Notes: generated by a model not told the origin, from the sequence alone. Positions 39,146 through 49,168 are shown, counted from the stretch's first letter. The stretch: 64,000 nucleotides of DNA from Dehalobacter sp. DCA (GCF_000305775.1 NC_018866.1:868001-932000); one strand, 5' to 3'. Program-made: numbers and translations.

Positions 39146-39826
39146 CTATTTCTCTTGGTCCTTGACCTCTTTATACCAGGCAGCGTGATGCGCCTTCGCA
39201 AATTTTTCCGAGACGTATCCCTTTAACATGCCCGGCAGAGCAGCCCTTGATTCAGGATGAAGCAAAGATAAATAGAGATGTCCCATCAACGCTGCAACCA
39301 TCATAAACATCGACATATCGTGAACGGGATAAGCTATCCGGACCAACTGATCTGGGAAAACATGAGGGGACCACATGATAAATCCGCTCAAGGTGATGAA
39401 TACGGAACCCAGGATCGTAATCAAAGAGTTGATCTTTTCTCCGCCGTTAAACTTGCCCTGAGCCGGGTAGTTGCCGTGTCCTCCAAAAAATTCCTTGGGA
39501 AAAGCCATGATATGCGCGATATCCGCTTTCGTAAATCGAAAAGCAGAACGCAGCCATTCCCAGTGATATTTTGGATCCTTGATAAAGAACATCGCTACAA
39601 CGACCACAACAAAAATCACGGCAAAAATCCTGTGAAGGATGCGGGAAACGTCAACTCCCCCAAAAATCATGAGTACCGGCCGGCTGAATTCGGATAGTAT
39701 GCCCCACCCTGTGAGGAGGAGAACAAAAAAGCTTACAGCATGAACCCAATGGCTCAATCTTTCCCCTTTGGTAAAACGGAGTATTTTGCCGGGAACTTGA
39801 TTCGAGCCTGATTTTTTTTCATTCAT
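39146..39826 (-). CDS. fdhI: Formate dehydrogenase cytochrome b subunit
   Basis: This 226-residue membrane subunit has four helices and is of the FdnI/NarI-like cytochrome b type. It shows GERLSHWVHAVSFFVLLLTGWG and MMVAALMGHLYLSLLHPESR, with histidines placed for two b haems. It would pass electrons from the iron-sulfur subunit to menaquinone. Its start codon shares one base with the fdhB stop (TAATG). It depends on haem, which links it to hemZ elsewhere in the window only by function. Confidence 0.93.
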   Translation of the reverse strand: MNEKKSGSNQVPGKILRFTKGERLSHWVHAVSFFVLLLTGWGILSEFSRPVLMIFGGVDVSRILHRIFAVIFVVVVVAMFFIKDPKYHWEWLRSAFRFTKADIAHIMAFPKEFFGGHGNYPAQGKFNGGEKINSLITILGSVFITLSGFIMWSPHVFPDQLVRIAYPVHDMSMFMMVAALMGHLYLSLLHPESRAALPGMLKGYVSEKFAKAHHAAWYKEVKDQEK

Positions 39827-40641
39827 TACATCTCCTCCTCTCTCTTTATCGGATGCTGATCTTGATCAGAATCTTTTTTGTAGTTTCCCTTTAGCGCATT
39901 AATCGCCACTCCCACAACGACTGCCGCAGCAGCACCGCCTATTGCAATTTTGCCGATAGGCCGGATAATATCTTTCCATAGATAAAGTGTTAAATCAGTC
40001 GATGGATTTTCAGGCAGACCATAGGCAGCAGGCGTATCGAGCAAAATATAGCGGTAGGTTGTACCTGACTGCCCATTCTGACCATAAAGATTAGCGTTGG
40101 GGAATTTCTTTTTTACCTCGGCCAACCGTGCTTGGGCAATCCCCAGCATGGTATCGTAATCACCGAATGACAGCGCTCCTGGCTGGCAGATTTTTACGCA
40201 GGCAGGCTCAAGACCGTTTTCCACTCTCCCTACGCAACCGGTGCATTTGTTAGCCTTCTCTGTGGTTTTATCAATCTTAGGCACATGAAACGGACAAAAC
40301 TGGGCACAGTATCCGCATCCAATACATTTATCTTGATCAATGACCACAAACCCTGAATCTGTTTTGGATATGGCACTTGAGGAACACGCTTTCAGGCAGG
40401 AGGGATCATCACAGTGAAAACACTGCGCCTTGCGCATCAGCCAGTGCATGTTATTATTTTCATATTTTTCCTCAAATGTTACATACGTATAGGTGTTTGG
40501 TGTAAAATCGGCCATACTCTGATAACTTTTGACGAGAGAGGTTTTTTCAGTCGGAAGATCATTCCATTCCTTGCAGGCTGCTGAACAGGCTTTGCAGCCG
40601 GTACATTTGGATCCGTCCACTAAAATCATTTTTTTTGCCAT
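39826..40641 (-). CDS. fdhB: Formate dehydrogenase iron-sulfur subunit
   Basis: This 271-residue electron-transfer subunit has four [4Fe-4S] motifs: CTGCKACSAAC, CFHCDDPSCLKAC, CIGCGYCAQFC and CTGCVGRVENGLEPAC. A C-terminal helix (IGKIAIGGAAAAVVVGVAI) anchors it to the membrane, as in FdnH. ATG at 40641 is chosen for the AAGGAGGG site ahead of it. It lies two bases after the fdhA stop and overlaps fdhI, so the three subunits are tightly coupled. Confidence 0.95.
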   Translation of the reverse strand: MAKKMILVDGSKCTGCKACSAACKEWNDLPTEKTSLVKSYQSMADFTPNTYTYVTFEEKYENNNMHWLMRKAQCFHCDDPSCLKACSSSAISKTDSGFVVIDQDKCIGCGYCAQFCPFHVPKIDKTTEKANKCTGCVGRVENGLEPACVKICQPGALSFGDYDTMLGIAQARLAEVKKKFPNANLYGQNGQSGTTYRYILLDTPAAYGLPENPSTDLTLYLWKDIIRPIGKIAIGGAAAAVVVGVAINALKGNYKKDSDQDQHPIKREEEM

Positions 40642-40643
40642 CT

Positions 40644-43600
40644 CTAAACCCTCCTTATATTGACCAGACAACATTTATATTCGGGTGTTCCTGCTGTCGG
40701 GTCAATTACGCCGATGGTCACTTCATTGATGCTCGATCCAGGATTTAAAGATGCAAAACCCCAACTCCAAGGTACACCGATCGTTTCGGTCGGCTGTCCA
40801 TGTACCTCATACGACTGAATGCGGTCTGTGACAAGACAACGGATCTCAACCTTGCCGCGTGCCGAGGATATTTCAACGCGGTCTCCATCTTGTACGCCAA
40901 TTTTCGCTGCAAGGTTTTTGCTGATTTCTGCAAAAGGTTCCGGCATCAGTTCGTTCAGCATCGGAATGTTGCGGGTGATACCGCCGGCACAGAAGTGTTC
41001 GCTGACGCCATATGTCGTCAACACATAAGGATAATCTTTACGGTTACCAACCTTCTGAACATCGGGCAATGTTTTGGGCATTGCCACAATGGGATTGCTT
41101 GATACATTTGGATGGAAGATATTTTCCGCAGGGCTTTCCACCGGCTCGTAAAACTCCGGTAGCGGACCATCGTTGCAGATCCCTCCTACATTCACACCGC
41201 CGGCCGGTTTGCCGTCTGCTGAAGGCGTTGTTGGTATCCCGCTTGTATATTTGCCTGCAAACAAACGTCCTACTCCTTCCGGATTCATACGGAAAGCCAG
41301 CTTTCCTTCCGGAGTGTCAGGCCCTTTCGTCTTGTCGACTACGTCAGCACCGTCATTGCCGGCCCAAACATTTTTGGCCGCATCCCACCAAATTAATTTG
41401 CGTTTGGGATCCACAGGCTGTCCCTGGGCATCACAGGATGCACGATTGTATAAAATACGGATATTTCCCGGCCAAGCAAAGCTCCATTCGCGGAACAATC
41501 CGAGTCCGGAAGGATCTGCATTTCCTCGGCGTGCAGCCAAATTGCCTTTCCCGGTAACACCGGCATAAATCCAGCATCCGGTAGATACTGACCCGACCGG
41601 TGCTTTGAGATAATCGGCTAACGTTGGCAATAATTCGCCGTTTGTTTCATCATAGCCGTTTAATTCCTGCAACACCTTAAGCGCTTTCGGCTCATGGCCG
41701 TAATCCCAGCGTGCATCAAGAATCGGTCTGTCTTTAGGATCAGTACTGCCTCCATATAAGCTTTTCACCCGCTTATACAACAGATCGAGCATATCCAAAT
41801 CCGGCTTGCATTCGCCCAGAGGCTTGAGTGCTGCATCCTTCCACTGAACCCAGCGGCCTGAGTTCGTCAGCGTCCCGTCTTTTTCATAGACAAAGGCAGC
41901 CGGAAAAAAGATTACTTCCGTCATAATTTTAGACGGATCAACACCGGGCTCCCGCCAGAACTGGGCAGTCTCGATTTCAAATAAATCGGAGACAACCAAC
42001 ATCTCTAGTTTAGGCAAAGCTTGGCGGACCACTTCGAGGTTCGGTACGGATACCAGTGAATTGGAGCCAATATTCAGCATCATCTGGAATTGGCCTTTAT
42101 TCACCGCATCCCAAATTCGAACCAAACTTGAATTGACATTGGAATCGTACTTTGGCAGATAATTAAAACAATAGTCGTTTTCCTTGGTCGCTTTTTCTCC
42201 AAACCAGGCCTTCAATAACGATACGAGATGTTTTTCCCGGTTGGAGCCGTTTCGTACCAAATAATCTTTGAGTGTCTTGTCGGAATGGGAGGGGGCCGGA
42301 AGATAACCTGGCAGATTATTATAGAGATTGGCCATATCTGTGGAACCCTGGACATTCGGCTCGCCGCGCAAAGCGTTGATACCGCCTCCCGCTTTGCCGA
42401 TATTGCCCATCAACAGTTGGATAATGCCATAACACCGGATGCCTTGTACAGCCGTTGTGTGATGGGTCATCCCCAATGCATAAAGGATAGACGCAGGTTT
42501 GGCGCTACAGAAAGCATCGGCAATTTCCTTAATTTTTGATGCAGGTATCCCTGTAATATTCTCAGCAGTTTTCATATCATAACGGGAATAATGCTCTTTT
42601 AATTTGCTGAAGACGCTGTCAGGATCAGTAAGGATCAGAGCTTTAACCGGTTTGTTAGATTCGTCTAATTGATAACCCCAACTATCGGTTTTGTATTTTT
42701 TCTTTTCGGGGTCAAATCCGGAAAATAGTCCATCCTTGAATTGAAAATCCTTGCTTATTTTGTACAGAGCATTTGTGTAGTTAAGGACATAATCGTGATC
42801 ATAGAGCTCATTTTCCAATATATAATTGATGATTGCCCCCAGATAGGCAATATCTGTACCCGGGCGAATCTGAGCAAATATATCTGCCTGCGAGGCTGTC
42901 CGTGTAAAACGAGGATCAACCACAATTACTTTTGCACCGCGCTCCTTGGCCTTATTGATCCACCGCATAGCAACGGGATGGTTTTCGGCACAATTTGAGC
43001 CTGCAATTAAGAATAGTTCAGCATTCATCAGATCCGGCCAGGAATTGGTCATGGCACCACGGCCAAATGAAGGTGACAAACTTGCCACCGTGGGCGCGTG
43101 TCATATCCGGGCCTGATGTTCGTTATAGGGCGTGCCTAAAAGCATTGATAGTTTTTTAACTAAGTAGGATTCTTCATTGTCGATTTCAGCGGATCCTAAA
43201 ACAGCAATCCCCTCAGCCCTGTTGACAGCAAGTTTCTCGGTCTTCCCTGTAGCTGCATTAATGACATCGGCATCAGCTTTCCAGGTTTTCTCCCTGACAT
43301 CTTTGACTTTATTGGCTACTCTGTCGATAGCCTCGTCCCAGGATATTTCCTGCCATTCATTTGCCCCCGGAGCACGATACATCGGTTTCGTGATCCGAGC
43401 CTCAGAATAGGCAACTTCTCTTAAGCTGGCTGCCTTAGAACAAAGTGCCCCGTTATTGGTTGGATGATCGGGATCCCCGGCTAAATACACCAGCTTTTCA
43501 TCTTTGATATAGAGAAGCAAGCCGCACCCTCCGGAACAAAAATGACAAATGCTCGGAATTTTTTTTGTGCCTTCAATCTTAAGTGCATATCCCTGAGCCT

Positions 43601-43691
43601 GAGCGAGGTCGGGATCAAAACCAAGGCCAAGCGCCAGCGAAGCCAAGGAAGCTCCTGATAATTTCAGGAAATTACGTCTTGATAAATCCAT
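40644..43691 (-). CDS. fdhA: Formate dehydrogenase catalytic subunit, selenocysteine-containing, Tat-exported
   Basis: This molybdenum/tungsten bis-MGD formate dehydrogenase oxidises formate to CO2. One reading frame of 1015 codons is interrupted only by an in-frame TGA at codon 197, in the context EHQARI-U-HAPTVASL, exactly where selenocysteine sits in FdhA. The N-terminus carries a Tat signal (SRRNFLKLSG, then an Ala-rich segment), so the enzyme works outside the membrane. A [4Fe-4S] motif follows (CHFCSGGCGLLLY). After the TGA come FGRGAMTNSW and later GNIGKAGGGINALRGEPNVQG and the C-terminal MopB domain (GVSEHFCAGGITRNIP). AAAGGAGG precedes the ATG. It heads the fdhABIE operon. Confidence 0.95.
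43072..43089 (-). promoter_or_regulatory. Candidate bacterial SECIS hairpin
   Basis: In the mRNA, eleven bases after the UGA, GGUGGC and GUCACC form a 6-bp stem (one G-U pair) with loop AAGUUU. Position, size and a GU in the loop match bacterial SECIS elements bound by SelB. The fold was judged by eye only. Confidence 0.6.
43101..43103 (-). other. Selenocysteine UGA codon in fdhA
   Basis: The TGA lies in frame between ARI and HAPT. The protein is homologous to FdhA on both sides, the frame is unbroken otherwise, and the position equals the active-site Sec/Cys of formate dehydrogenases. It implies that selA, selB, selD and tRNA-Sec exist elsewhere in the genome. Confidence 0.93.
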
Positions 43692-43780
43692 TTTTCTCCT
43701 CCTTTACTTTTTTTAAACAACAATTTTTACTTTTTGCAAGTTTTTAAATTTTCTGAATATTCTAACCTGCAATGTCATTA

Positions 43781-43809
43781 ATATTAAACTGACATAGGAA
43801 ATTAATCAA
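43781..43809 (-). promoter_or_regulatory. Promoter of the fdh operon
   Basis: TTGATT and TAATAT are separated by exactly 17 bases on the minus strand, about 90 bases upstream of the fdhA start. It is a sigma-A-type promoter in the only spacer ahead of the operon. Confidence 0.6.
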
Positions 43810-43812
43810 GTA

Positions 43813-43830
43813 TTGTTAATTACTTAACAG
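43813..43830. promoter_or_regulatory. Candidate Rex operator upstream of fdhA
   Basis: TTGTTAATTACTTAACAG differs from the clostridial Rex palindrome TTGTTAA-N4-TTAACAA at one end base. It lies three bases upstream of the -35 box. Rex senses the NADH/NAD+ ratio and represses fermentation and hydrogen or formate genes. Function here is inferred from sequence only. Confidence 0.6.
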
Positions 43831-43866
43831 AATTGGGCTTTTTTTGCGAATACTTGTTCAAACCTA

Positions 43867-46347
43867 TTAACATTTTTGATTCACGGCATTTGCAATCAGC
43901 ACCTGACCGAAGGCAAGACCGCCGTCCCCGGACGGGAGCTTCTGCGGGTAAAGGATCTCTACCCCGATCCCTTCCGCCAAGAACATCAAAATCTCGGTCA
44001 ACAGCTTATTTTGAAAAACACCGCCTGCAATCGGCAGTTTTTTGTTTTCAAGACCAATAAGCATCGCCGTTTCTAGCATCTGACACGCTAAAGAATAGTG
44101 AAATCTAAGCGCAGCTTCCCCAGGATTTTTCTGAAGCAGCACATCGTTGGCGATCTCTTTCAAGAGGCTCCCCACTTTTACGTGAAGAACACCGGGCTGC
44201 GGTTCACCTGAAATCTCCAGACAGGCTGGATATAAAGCAGGATATAAGCCCGGACAGAAACTTCCATCTGTCTTGCCGGCAATTTCGTTATATTGCTCAA
44301 TAAGTTTTAGGCGTTTTTCTGCAATTGTCTGACCAGATATTCCGTGTTGATCCAAGAGAGCAGCCGACGCCTTGACCCTCATTGATGCCTGCAGTCTTAT
44401 TTTTTGGAATTCGTTCAGGTTTTTTTGAATGTCCTTGTTTCCGTCCTCCAGCCATTTCTCGGCCACACTCTCCAGTTCAATCGCTGCCTGTCCCTCGTAT
44501 GTCACTTCTGTACAGACCCCGAGCATACCGCTGACCGCGTCAAAGAGGCGTCCTGCGCTGGAAGTTTCAAACAGCTGAAATCCGCTTCGAAGCTGGCCAT
44601 CCAGGATATTCTTTTCCTGAGAAGATAATTTAGTCCAAAGCGGTTCCGTCCGCTGCCATTCTTCTTGTGTCATAAGTTTCTTCAAGTAAGCATAGGCAAT
44701 CCTGAGCGGATATTTAGCTCCGGCATCGCCGCCGGGCAAGGGCAGATATTCAAGGTATGCTTTGCGCTCATAGCCTTCCTGATTTCCGAAAAGATACTCA
44801 AAGCCCCAAATTCTGCCGTCCTCGCCATAACCTGTTCCGTCGCAAATCAGGCCGAGCATCGGCTCATCCATCCCATGTTCTGCCATCACGCTGACGAGAT
44901 GGGCATGATGGTGCTGAATCCGAATTTTTGGGCGATCCATCGACCGGGCAATCCGGGTCGTCGAATATTCCGGATGCATATCATAAGCAGTTTTTTGCGG
45001 AGCAATGTTTGTTACCTTCTGAAAGGAGTATAACTCCTGTTCAAAACGTTCCAAATTTTCATATCCATGCATATCTCCAATATACTGGCTCATGAAAGCC
45101 ATCTTTCCGGAAGCAAGGCAGAAAGCATTTTTCATTTCTCCGCCCAGACCGACAATCGGTGTTTTGATCTCCTGTTTTAAAAATAGCGGCAGCGGTACAT
45201 AGCCCCTGGCCCTACGGATAAAGGTCATTTGATCCCCAATCATCTGCATGACTGAGTCATCACACGGATGATAAATATCTCTGTTGTTTAGAAGAAAATA
45301 ATCAGCAATTCCGCTTAAACCTGCCAAAGCTTCCTGATTGTCATATATTAAAGGCTGTCCACTCAGGTTTGCGCTGGTCATCACGAGATAATCATAGGTC
45401 CCCTGAAAGAGCAGATGATGAACCGGTGTATACGGCAGCATGATGCCAAGTGATTGAAGGCCGGGTGCTGTTTTCGGAGAAATCCGGCTATTTTCATTCT
45501 TCTTGCGCGGCAGCAGGACAATCGGTGCAGAGGGACCGGCAAGCGTCGATTTTTCGAGCTCCGTTATCGTCACCTCTTTGAGGGCGGTTTCGATATTCCT
45601 GGCCATGACAGCAAATGGTTTTGCTCCGCGCTCTTTGACCCGGCGCAATCTGCTGACCGCCTCATGATTGCAGGCATCACAGACGAGATGAAAGCCGCCA
45701 AGACCTTTGACGGCCAGGATCGCGCCTTCCTGCAGCAAGTCAATGCCGATCCCGTTGCCGCTAATTTCATTGCCTGTACGATCCAGTAATTTAAGTGCAG
45801 GCCCGCAAACCGCACAAGCAGTCGGCTGGGCATGAAACCGCCTGTCCAGCGGATCCAAATATTCCTGATGACATTCCGGGCACATCTGAAAACCCGCCAT
45901 GGTCGTTTTCTTGCGGTCATAAGGCTGATCCTTGATGATCGTATAGCGCGGACCGCAATTGGTACAATTGATAAACGGATAGAGGTAGCGCCGGTCCTTA
46001 CTGTGAAGCATTTCCTGCAAGCAGTCCCTGCATACTGCAACATCCGGAGAGATCAAAACATCCTTGTCTTCGGACTCCCTGCTTTCTGTGATCGTGAACT
46101 CCCGGTAATGCTGAACCGGGATCTCGGTTATCTCCAGCGATACAATCACAGCCAAAGTTGGCCGGTCTGTTCTGATTCTGCGAATAAAATCCTCTACCCG
46201 TTCCCCTTCAGCCTGAATCTCGACTCCGCCGCTGAAATTATTTACCCAGCCTTTAATGTCCAGTTCCCGGGCAAGTTTAAAAATAAACGGCCTGAAGCCG
46301 ACTCCCTGAACAATGCCGTTGATCCGAATTCTTACAGCTCTTGTCAC
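43867..46347 (-). CDS. hypF: Carbamoyltransferase HypF
   Basis: This 826-residue maturation factor makes the thiocarbamate on HypE that becomes the CN ligands of [NiFe]-hydrogenase. Domains in order are acylphosphatase (RIRINGIVQGVGFRPFIFKLA), the two zinc-finger-like motifs (CRDCLQEML, NCTNCGPRYTII, MCPECHQEYLDP and CAVCGP), the YrdC-like domain (AVKGLGGFHLVCDA) and the Kae1-like carbamoyltransferase with HHHAHLVSVMAEHG. All are present and full length. No other hyp gene or [NiFe]-hydrogenase is in the window; the hydrogenase here is of the [FeFe] type and does not need HypF, so its client must lie elsewhere. Confidence 0.96.
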   Translation of the reverse strand: MTRAVRIRINGIVQGVGFRPFIFKLARELDIKGWVNNFSGGVEIQAEGERVEDFIRRIRTDRPTLAVIVSLEITEIPVQHYREFTITESRESEDKDVLISPDVAVCRDCLQEMLHSKDRRYLYPFINCTNCGPRYTIIKDQPYDRKKTTMAGFQMCPECHQEYLDPLDRRFHAQPTACAVCGPALKLLDRTGNEISGNGIGIDLLQEGAILAVKGLGGFHLVCDACNHEAVSRLRRVKERGAKPFAVMARNIETALKEVTITELEKSTLAGPSAPIVLLPRKKNENSRISPKTAPGLQSLGIMLPYTPVHHLLFQGTYDYLVMTSANLSGQPLIYDNQEALAGLSGIADYFLLNNRDIYHPCDDSVMQMIGDQMTFIRRARGYVPLPLFLKQEIKTPIVGLGGEMKNAFCLASGKMAFMSQYIGDMHGYENLERFEQELYSFQKVTNIAPQKTAYDMHPEYSTTRIARSMDRPKIRIQHHHAHLVSVMAEHGMDEPMLGLICDGTGYGEDGRIWGFEYLFGNQEGYERKAYLEYLPLPGGDAGAKYPLRIAYAYLKKLMTQEEWQRTEPLWTKLSSQEKNILDGQLRSGFQLFETSSAGRLFDAVSGMLGVCTEVTYEGQAAIELESVAEKWLEDGNKDIQKNLNEFQKIRLQASMRVKASAALLDQHGISGQTIAEKRLKLIEQYNEIAGKTDGSFCPGLYPALYPACLEISGEPQPGVLHVKVGSLLKEIANDVLLQKNPGEAALRFHYSLACQMLETAMLIGLENKKLPIAGGVFQNKLLTEILMFLAEGIGVEILYPQKLPSGDGGLAFGQVLIANAVNQKC

Positions 46348-46426
46348 GTTTTTACCACTCTTCTGTTTGTAATATCATCCTTATTTTTTCATGTGATTAA
46401 ACTTACATCGGGTTTTTCTCTAATGG

Positions 46427-47419
46427 TTATTTTGGAAGATATGAGGTATCGACCAGACGGTTAACCAGCTCGTCAGGATCAACATCGGACTTGATAAAAC
46501 CATTCGCTTTCAGAAATTCAGCCGATTCTTTAAGTTTTACAATGTCCTGACTGTCAATCGGCATTGTAAAATCAAATTTCGGATATAAAGCAGTTACCGC
46601 TTTAAACTCCATTCCATTGGTGTCAGCCGTCATTCGCAAAGCTTCATCCTGATTTTCCTGTATCCAGGCCAATATTTGCTGATGGATCTCCAGAAAATGC
46701 TTTGTTGTTTCAGGGTACTTCTGAATAAACTCTGTTCGCGCGGCGATTACAGCCTGACCAAGGATAAGGCCTTCAGCATTCCGGATCAGGGTGATTTTTT
46801 GGGAAGCAATCCCTTTGGTCAGCAGTGGATCAGGGATGACCGCAGCATCCACTTGTTTTTGCAGCAGCGCGTTTAGCGCGTCAGCTGAGGCCATGCTGAT
46901 TATTTCTACGTCATTCGCAGACATGCCTGCCTCGGCAAGCGCTTTGATCAGCATTTCATGCAGCATTGTTCCCTTCTGCAGGGCGATCTTTTTTCCCTTC
47001 AGATCCGCTACGGATGCAATTTCGCCACCTTTGGCTGCAACCAGGCCGATCCCCTTCGGAAACTTGGAATAGCTCGAAAGAATCTTAATATCGTTGCCGT
47101 TCGCATTCGAGATAATGGCCGAAACATAATTCAGTGATGTGGCAAAATCAATCGATTTGGCAGCAAGGGCTTCCGTTGTTGCCGGACCTTCCAATTCGTA
47201 CCACTTCACCTGAATTTTATCCTTCGCAAATTCGTCTTCAAACATCTTTTTCTCCAGTGCTACAATTGCCGGAGCGTTCAAAGGCTTCGTCGAATACGAT
47301 ATGTTAATAACTTTCGGATTTTCCTGCTGTTTGGCTATATTGGGCTGACAGCCTGTCACCGAAATCAGCAGCAATAATGACAATAATACAGTGAAAGAAA
47401 CTTTAAGGTAATTCTTCAT
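46427..47419 (-). CDS. ABC transporter substrate-binding lipoprotein, SsuA/TauA/NrtA type
   Basis: This 330-residue lipoprotein has the signal FTVLLSLLLLISVTGCQ, with lipobox SVTGC. The mature part (NISYSTKPLNAPAIVALEKKMFEDEF, ATSLNYVSAIISNANGNDIKILSSYS, GKKIALQKGTMLHEML) belongs to the NMT1/OpuAC-like family that binds sulfonates, nitrate, taurine or thiamine precursors. ATG at 47419 follows GGGGG by seven bases. It is the last gene of a permease-ATPase-binding protein unit. No desulfonation genes are near, so the substrate is open. Confidence 0.88.
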   Translation of the reverse strand: MKNYLKVSFTVLLSLLLLISVTGCQPNIAKQQENPKVINISYSTKPLNAPAIVALEKKMFEDEFAKDKIQVKWYELEGPATTEALAAKSIDFATSLNYVSAIISNANGNDIKILSSYSKFPKGIGLVAAKGGEIASVADLKGKKIALQKGTMLHEMLIKALAEAGMSANDVEIISMASADALNALLQKQVDAAVIPDPLLTKGIASQKITLIRNAEGLILGQAVIAARTEFIQKYPETTKHFLEIHQQILAWIQENQDEALRMTADTNGMEFKAVTALYPKFDFTMPIDSQDIVKLKESAEFLKANGFIKSDVDPDELVNRLVDTSYLPK

Positions 47420-47462
47420 CAATAAACCCCCTCGTAATACTTATCGAAAACATTTGATTCGC

Positions 47463-48206
47463 TTAGCGAATGGCCTCAAGTATAGTTTTCCTCATGTTGA
47501 TAAATTCTAACCCATCAGGATTTCTTGGATAAGCAAACGGTACTTCCAGTACCTCTTTGATCGTACCGGGAGACGGCGACATAATCATGATTTTTTGACT
47601 GACGGTAAGTGCTTCTTCGATATCATGGGTGACAAGGATAACGGTTTTTTCGGTTTTCTGCCAAAGATCAATGATTTCTTCCTGCATTCTGGCCCTGGTC
47701 TGGGCATCAAGGGCCGAAAACGGCTCATCCATCAAGAATACTTTCGGTTTAAAAGTGAGCGCTCGCGCCAAAGAGACCCTTTGGGCCATTCCTCCGGACA
47801 GTTCGTAAGGATACGCTTTGCTGAACTGTGTTAACCCTACTAACTGAAGCGAGCTGGCCACAATTTTCTCAACTTCGTCTTGTTTCTGTACTCCTTGGAT
47901 ACCCAGCGCGGTATTTTTTTCAACGGTCAGCCACGGAAAGAGCCGCGGTTCCTGAAATACGACGGCACGCCCATAACCGGGCCCGTCAATGTTTTCTCCA
48001 TCAATCAGCACTTCTCCGCTGCTCGGGGGTTCCAAGCCGGCAATAATCCGGAGTAACGTAGTTTTGCCGCACCCGCTGGCTCCGACAATACTGACAAATT
48101 CTGATTGGTTGCACCGGAAATTGACTTCTTTCAGGGCTTCAATACTTCCCCAGTCGCTATGGAAAACCTTACCGACATCACGGACTTCGACTAAAACCTT
48201 ATTCAT
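47463..48206 (-). CDS. ABC transporter ATP-binding protein, SsuB/TauB type
   Basis: This 247-residue ATPase has Walker A (VGASGCGKTTLLRI), the Q-loop (AVVFQEPRLFPWL), the signature LSGGMAQRVSLARAL, Walker B (VFLMDEPFSALD) and the H-loop (ILVTHDIEEAL). The subgroup is that of sulfonate/nitrate importers. Its start overlaps the permease stop by four bases (ATGA), and the binding protein gene follows after 43 bases. Confidence 0.93.
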   Translation of the reverse strand: MNKVLVEVRDVGKVFHSDWGSIEALKEVNFRCNQSEFVSIVGASGCGKTTLLRIIAGLEPPSSGEVLIDGENIDGPGYGRAVVFQEPRLFPWLTVEKNTALGIQGVQKQDEVEKIVASSLQLVGLTQFSKAYPYELSGGMAQRVSLARALTFKPKVFLMDEPFSALDAQTRARMQEEIIDLWQKTEKTVILVTHDIEEALTVSQKIMIMSPSPGTIKEVLEVPFAYPRNPDGLEFINMRKTILEAIR

Positions 48207-49039
48207 TTGCGCTCACCTGCTTGATACATCTTTTTCCACGGCATTAGCTTATTTTCAATTTTTCTGAGGAAAAGGTCGATAAGCATCCCGGCAGTTCCGA
48301 TGGTGACTATCGCAACAAAAATTTTATCGTATTGGGCTAATTGTCTGCCTTCAATGATCAGATAGCCTATTCCCGAAGATGCTCCCAGCATTTCCGCTCC
48401 GACCAGCGCCCGCCAGCAATTGCTTAACCCAAGCCTTAGACCCACAAAAATCGTCATAGCTGCTGAAGGAATATACACCTTTTTAATCATTGCCCATGGA
48501 GAAAGCATATAGGCATGACCAACTTCGATCAGCTTCGGATCAACACTGGTAACGCCCTGCACCGTATTCAGGAAAACCGGAAAAAATGAGGCATACACAA
48601 TCACTGCAACTTTGGAGGCTTCATCAATCCCGAGCAAAAGCATAAAAATCGGGATCCAAGCGATTGGCGGAATCTGCTGCAAAAAATGCAGTGTAGGATT
48701 CACCCAATGCCTGAACCCTCTGGCTTTGCCTACCAGAATACCCATCGGAACTGCAAAAACAACCGTCAAAAAGAACCCGTACACCAATCTCCGCAAACTT
48801 GCCAGCAGATGTTCTTCCCAAATCCCGGTTGCAAGCATATGCAGAAATGTTTTCAAGATCTCACTTGGCGGAGGCAAGATGTAGGTATTAACCAGACTGC
48901 TGCGTGCCGCTAATTCCCAAACTACAATCACAGCTAATGGGAAAACCGCCCCTCTGAGTATATTCAGGAGCTTTGTCCGGTTATGTGTATCCGGCTGCCC
49001 GTCAAACCCTTTTTTCGTTTTTCCTTGATTAATTTGCAT
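48203..49039 (-). CDS. ABC transporter permease, SsuC/TauC type
   Basis: This 278-residue permease has six helices and the ABC-coupling EAA loop LIEVGHAYMLSPWAMIKKVYIPSAAMTIFVGLRLGLSNCWRALVGAEMLG, typical of sulfonate/nitrate/taurine importers. ATG at 49039 lies after a distant AGGACAGG. It is the first gene of the three-gene importer operon, which reads away from the hydrogenase terminator. Confidence 0.93.
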   Translation of the reverse strand: MQINQGKTKKGFDGQPDTHNRTKLLNILRGAVFPLAVIVVWELAARSSLVNTYILPPPSEILKTFLHMLATGIWEEHLLASLRRLVYGFFLTVVFAVPMGILVGKARGFRHWVNPTLHFLQQIPPIAWIPIFMLLLGIDEASKVAVIVYASFFPVFLNTVQGVTSVDPKLIEVGHAYMLSPWAMIKKVYIPSAAMTIFVGLRLGLSNCWRALVGAEMLGASSGIGYLIIEGRQLAQYDKIFVAIVTIGTAGMLIDLFLRKIENKLMPWKKMYQAGERK

Positions 49040-49118
49040 CAAACGGTGTACCTGTCCTTAGTCTAAATTAAAGCTGCATTGTTTCCTTGGAAAATTAATA
49101 TTACAGCATTCCCGAAAA

Positions 49119-49159
49119 AAAAGAAAGAGCCTACAACTTTAACTGTTAGGCTCTTTCTT
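49119..49159 (-). terminator. Terminator of the hydrogenase operon
   Basis: AAGAAAGAGCCTA and TAGGCTCTTTCTT form a long stem, followed on the minus strand by a run of eight T. It begins ten bases past the hydrogenase stop. Confidence 0.92.
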
Positions 49160-49168
49160 GATTGTACC

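Noticed and set aside
40644-43691. Two separate formate dehydrogenase genes or a nonsense pseudogene
   Set aside because: The single TGA is at the exact selenocysteine position with a SECIS-like hairpin, so one selenoprotein gene is the better reading.
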